Shown one piece after another: positions 63,054 through 64,000 of a stretch of 64,000 nucleotides of DNA. Both the position numbers and the translations under genes were made by a program. Source of the DNA: Flavobacterium sp. J49 (GTDB lineage Bacteria > Bacteroidota > Bacteroidia > Flavobacteriales > Flavobacteriaceae); assembly GCF_011742145.1 (NCBI RefSeq), contig NZ_JAAQQU010000040.1, positions 1 through 64,000 on the forward strand, written 5' to 3'. The notes under the pieces are model-generated. The model saw only the letters and a list, made by a program, of their open reading frames with translations. It searched no databases and had not been told where the DNA came from. Numbering within the stretch: the stretch's first letter is position 1; each line of letters begins with the position of its first letter.

Positions 63054-63086
63054 TTATCGTAAAAAATGTAATTTTTGTCTAACACG

Positions 63087-63094
63087 CAAATATA
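63087..63094 (-). promoter_or_regulatory. gyrB -7 element
   Basis: TATATTTG on the minus strand, 40 bp before the gyrB ATG. The nearest TTG (63121..63119) is 24 bp upstream, longer than the usual 19-21. Confidence 0.4.
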
Positions 63095-63171
63095 TAAAAA
63101 CGCATAGGATTTCCTATTCAAAAAAGGGTTTAAAAGGGTGAAGTTATTAACATTTTCAATAGGATTTCAAC

Positions 63172-63204
63172 AAAAAAAACGCCCGTCAAAAATGACGGAC
63201 GTTC
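63172..63204 (-). terminator. Terminator after asnB
   Basis: On the minus strand ACGTCCGTCA / TGACGGGCGT (one G-U pair) with a run of eight T, 32 bp past the stop. Confidence 0.8.
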
Positions 63205-63235
63205 TTTAACAAACAAACTAAACTTCAATCTAAAC

Positions 63236-64000
63236 TCAAACGCTAACGCTTGGTTTTGCTATTTCAACATCTGCTTGGACGTGAGCCGAGTTGGCTCGCC
63301 CGCTTGGATCCTGATTTTCTTGCCATTTTGGTATCCATTTGCGCACAGTTTGTGCCGCACTGACCTGTGGATAGTATTTATGGAAAATAGTTCTGTAAAA
63401 ATAGGCTTCTTTCGTTGCCGGTGTATTGTAGGGGAAAAGCGTTGGAGCTTGCTCCATTTGTTCATCGGTCACCTGTGATGCACAATAGTCAATTAAAGTG
63501 TCGATCCAGTTGTAGCCAACACCATCGGAGAATTGCTCTTTTTGACGCCACAATACTTCACTAGGAAGATAGGGTTGTTCAGGCGTATCGAAGGCTTTTC
63601 TCAAAATGTATTTTTCTTTACCGTCGTAGGTTTTAGGCTGTTTTTCTTCGCCTTTGATTTTCATGGCAACATCTAAGAAAGCTTTGTCTAAAAACGGCAC
63701 CCGTGCTTCTAATCCATGCGCCATCGTTGATTTGTCGGCACGCAATAAATCGGCCGTAAACAACTTTTGCACTCTTTCGATGGTTTCTTTGGTAAAATCT
63801 TCGGTGCTTGGCGCATTTCTGAAGTACAAATATCCTCCAAAAACCTCATCAGCACCTTCGCCCGACAACACCACTTTGATACCCATATCAGTAATAGCTT
63901 TTGACAAGAAGTACATTGGCGTGCTAGCTCTAACAGACGTTACATCATAGGTTTCCAGATGCCAAATCAATTTATCCAAAATGGCAATTCCCTGCTCGAT
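63236..64000 (-). CDS. asnB: Asparagine synthase B, partial (C-terminal part)
   Basis: The last 254 residues of a glutamine-hydrolysing asparagine synthetase; the frame runs off the right edge, so the N-terminal glutaminase domain is outside. Motifs: VRASTPMYFLSK, VVLSGEGADEVFGGYLYF, LEARVPFLDKAFLDVAM, LRKAFD...YLPSEVLWRQKEQFSDGVG, cited in part as WRQKEQFSDGVGYNW. The pattern is that of E. coli AsnB. Its terminator is at 63172-63204. It makes asparagine from aspartate and glutamine. Confidence 0.94.
   Translation of the reverse strand: MEQGIAILDKLIWHLETYDVTSVRASTPMYFLSKAITDMGIKVVLSGEGADEVFGGYLYFRNAPSTEDFTKETIERVQKLFTADLLRADKSTMAHGLEARVPFLDKAFLDVAMKIKGEEKQPKTYDGKEKYILRKAFDTPEQPYLPSEVLWRQKEQFSDGVGYNWIDTLIDYCASQVTDEQMEQAPTLFPYNTPATKEAYFYRTIFHKYYPQVSAAQTVRKWIPKWQENQDPSGRANSAHVQADVEIAKPSVSV

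Overview
The window looks like chromosomal DNA of a gliding flavobacterium (Bacteroidota, Flavobacteriaceae, Flavobacterium-like). The evidence is the AT-rich composition, the TAnnTTTG-type -7 promoter elements with TTG about 19-20 bp upstream, gldF-gldG, the type IX secretion regulator porX, proteins with C-terminal T9SS sorting domains, a fused SecDF, and many Bacteroidota-specific DUF families. I see no prophage, insertion sequence or CRISPR array. Most genes are core or housekeeping.

Layout. 1-576: what appears to be the tandem-promoter leader of an rRNA operon leaving the left edge on the minus strand. 0.6-6.8 kb: DUF4294, M42 peptidase, two small exported proteins, purC, phoH, SAM hydrolase. 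6.8-13.3 kb: a monooxygenase-like protein, gldF-gldG, dnaN, a universal stress protein, mnmE. 13.3-21.1 kb: a CHASE/PAS histidine kinase, a secreted T9SS nuclease, a TauE-type exporter beside a persulfide-dioxygenase/rhodanese (CstB-like) protein, and a DUF4369-thioredoxin lipoprotein broken at an A10 tract. 21.2-33 kb: tRNA-Tyr, a double-motif lipoprotein, SIMPL, rhomboid, acyltransferase, class V aminotransferase, a TPR kinase/response regulator pair, membrane proteins, a DUF2975-HTH pair with a clear operator, and birA. 33-38.6 kb: rsfS-ftsH-LUD-cdsA-psd-ACBP-exported SOD. 38.6-47 kb: M13 peptidase and a TolC-MFP-RND efflux operon that ends in a PII-like protein and a DUF2892 protein. 47-52.8 kb: a kelch-type T9SS protein, small Cys-containing exported proteins, a second CstB-like operon (with thioredoxin and DUF6132), a Crp/Fnr regulator and a second DUF2892 protein. 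53-64 kb: porX, tsaE, ald, secDF, mdh, gyrB and a truncated asnB.

The most interesting coherent signal is regulatory. A TGAT-N4-ATCA palindrome of Crp/Fnr type lies exactly 23 bp upstream of the -7 element of both the universal stress protein gene (11.7 kb) and the second CstB-like operon (51.8 kb). The shared sequence is 15 bases long. A variant lies between the crp gene and the divergent DUF2892 gene. This suggests a small redox or sulfane-sulfur regulon run by the Crp/Fnr protein encoded at 51.9-52.5 kb. A second clear regulatory design is a pair of identical 14-bp palindromes, 42 bp apart, in the DUF2975-HTH promoter. Three copies of a dispersed intergenic repeat (AGCCCCGA...AGCGGGA) were also found.
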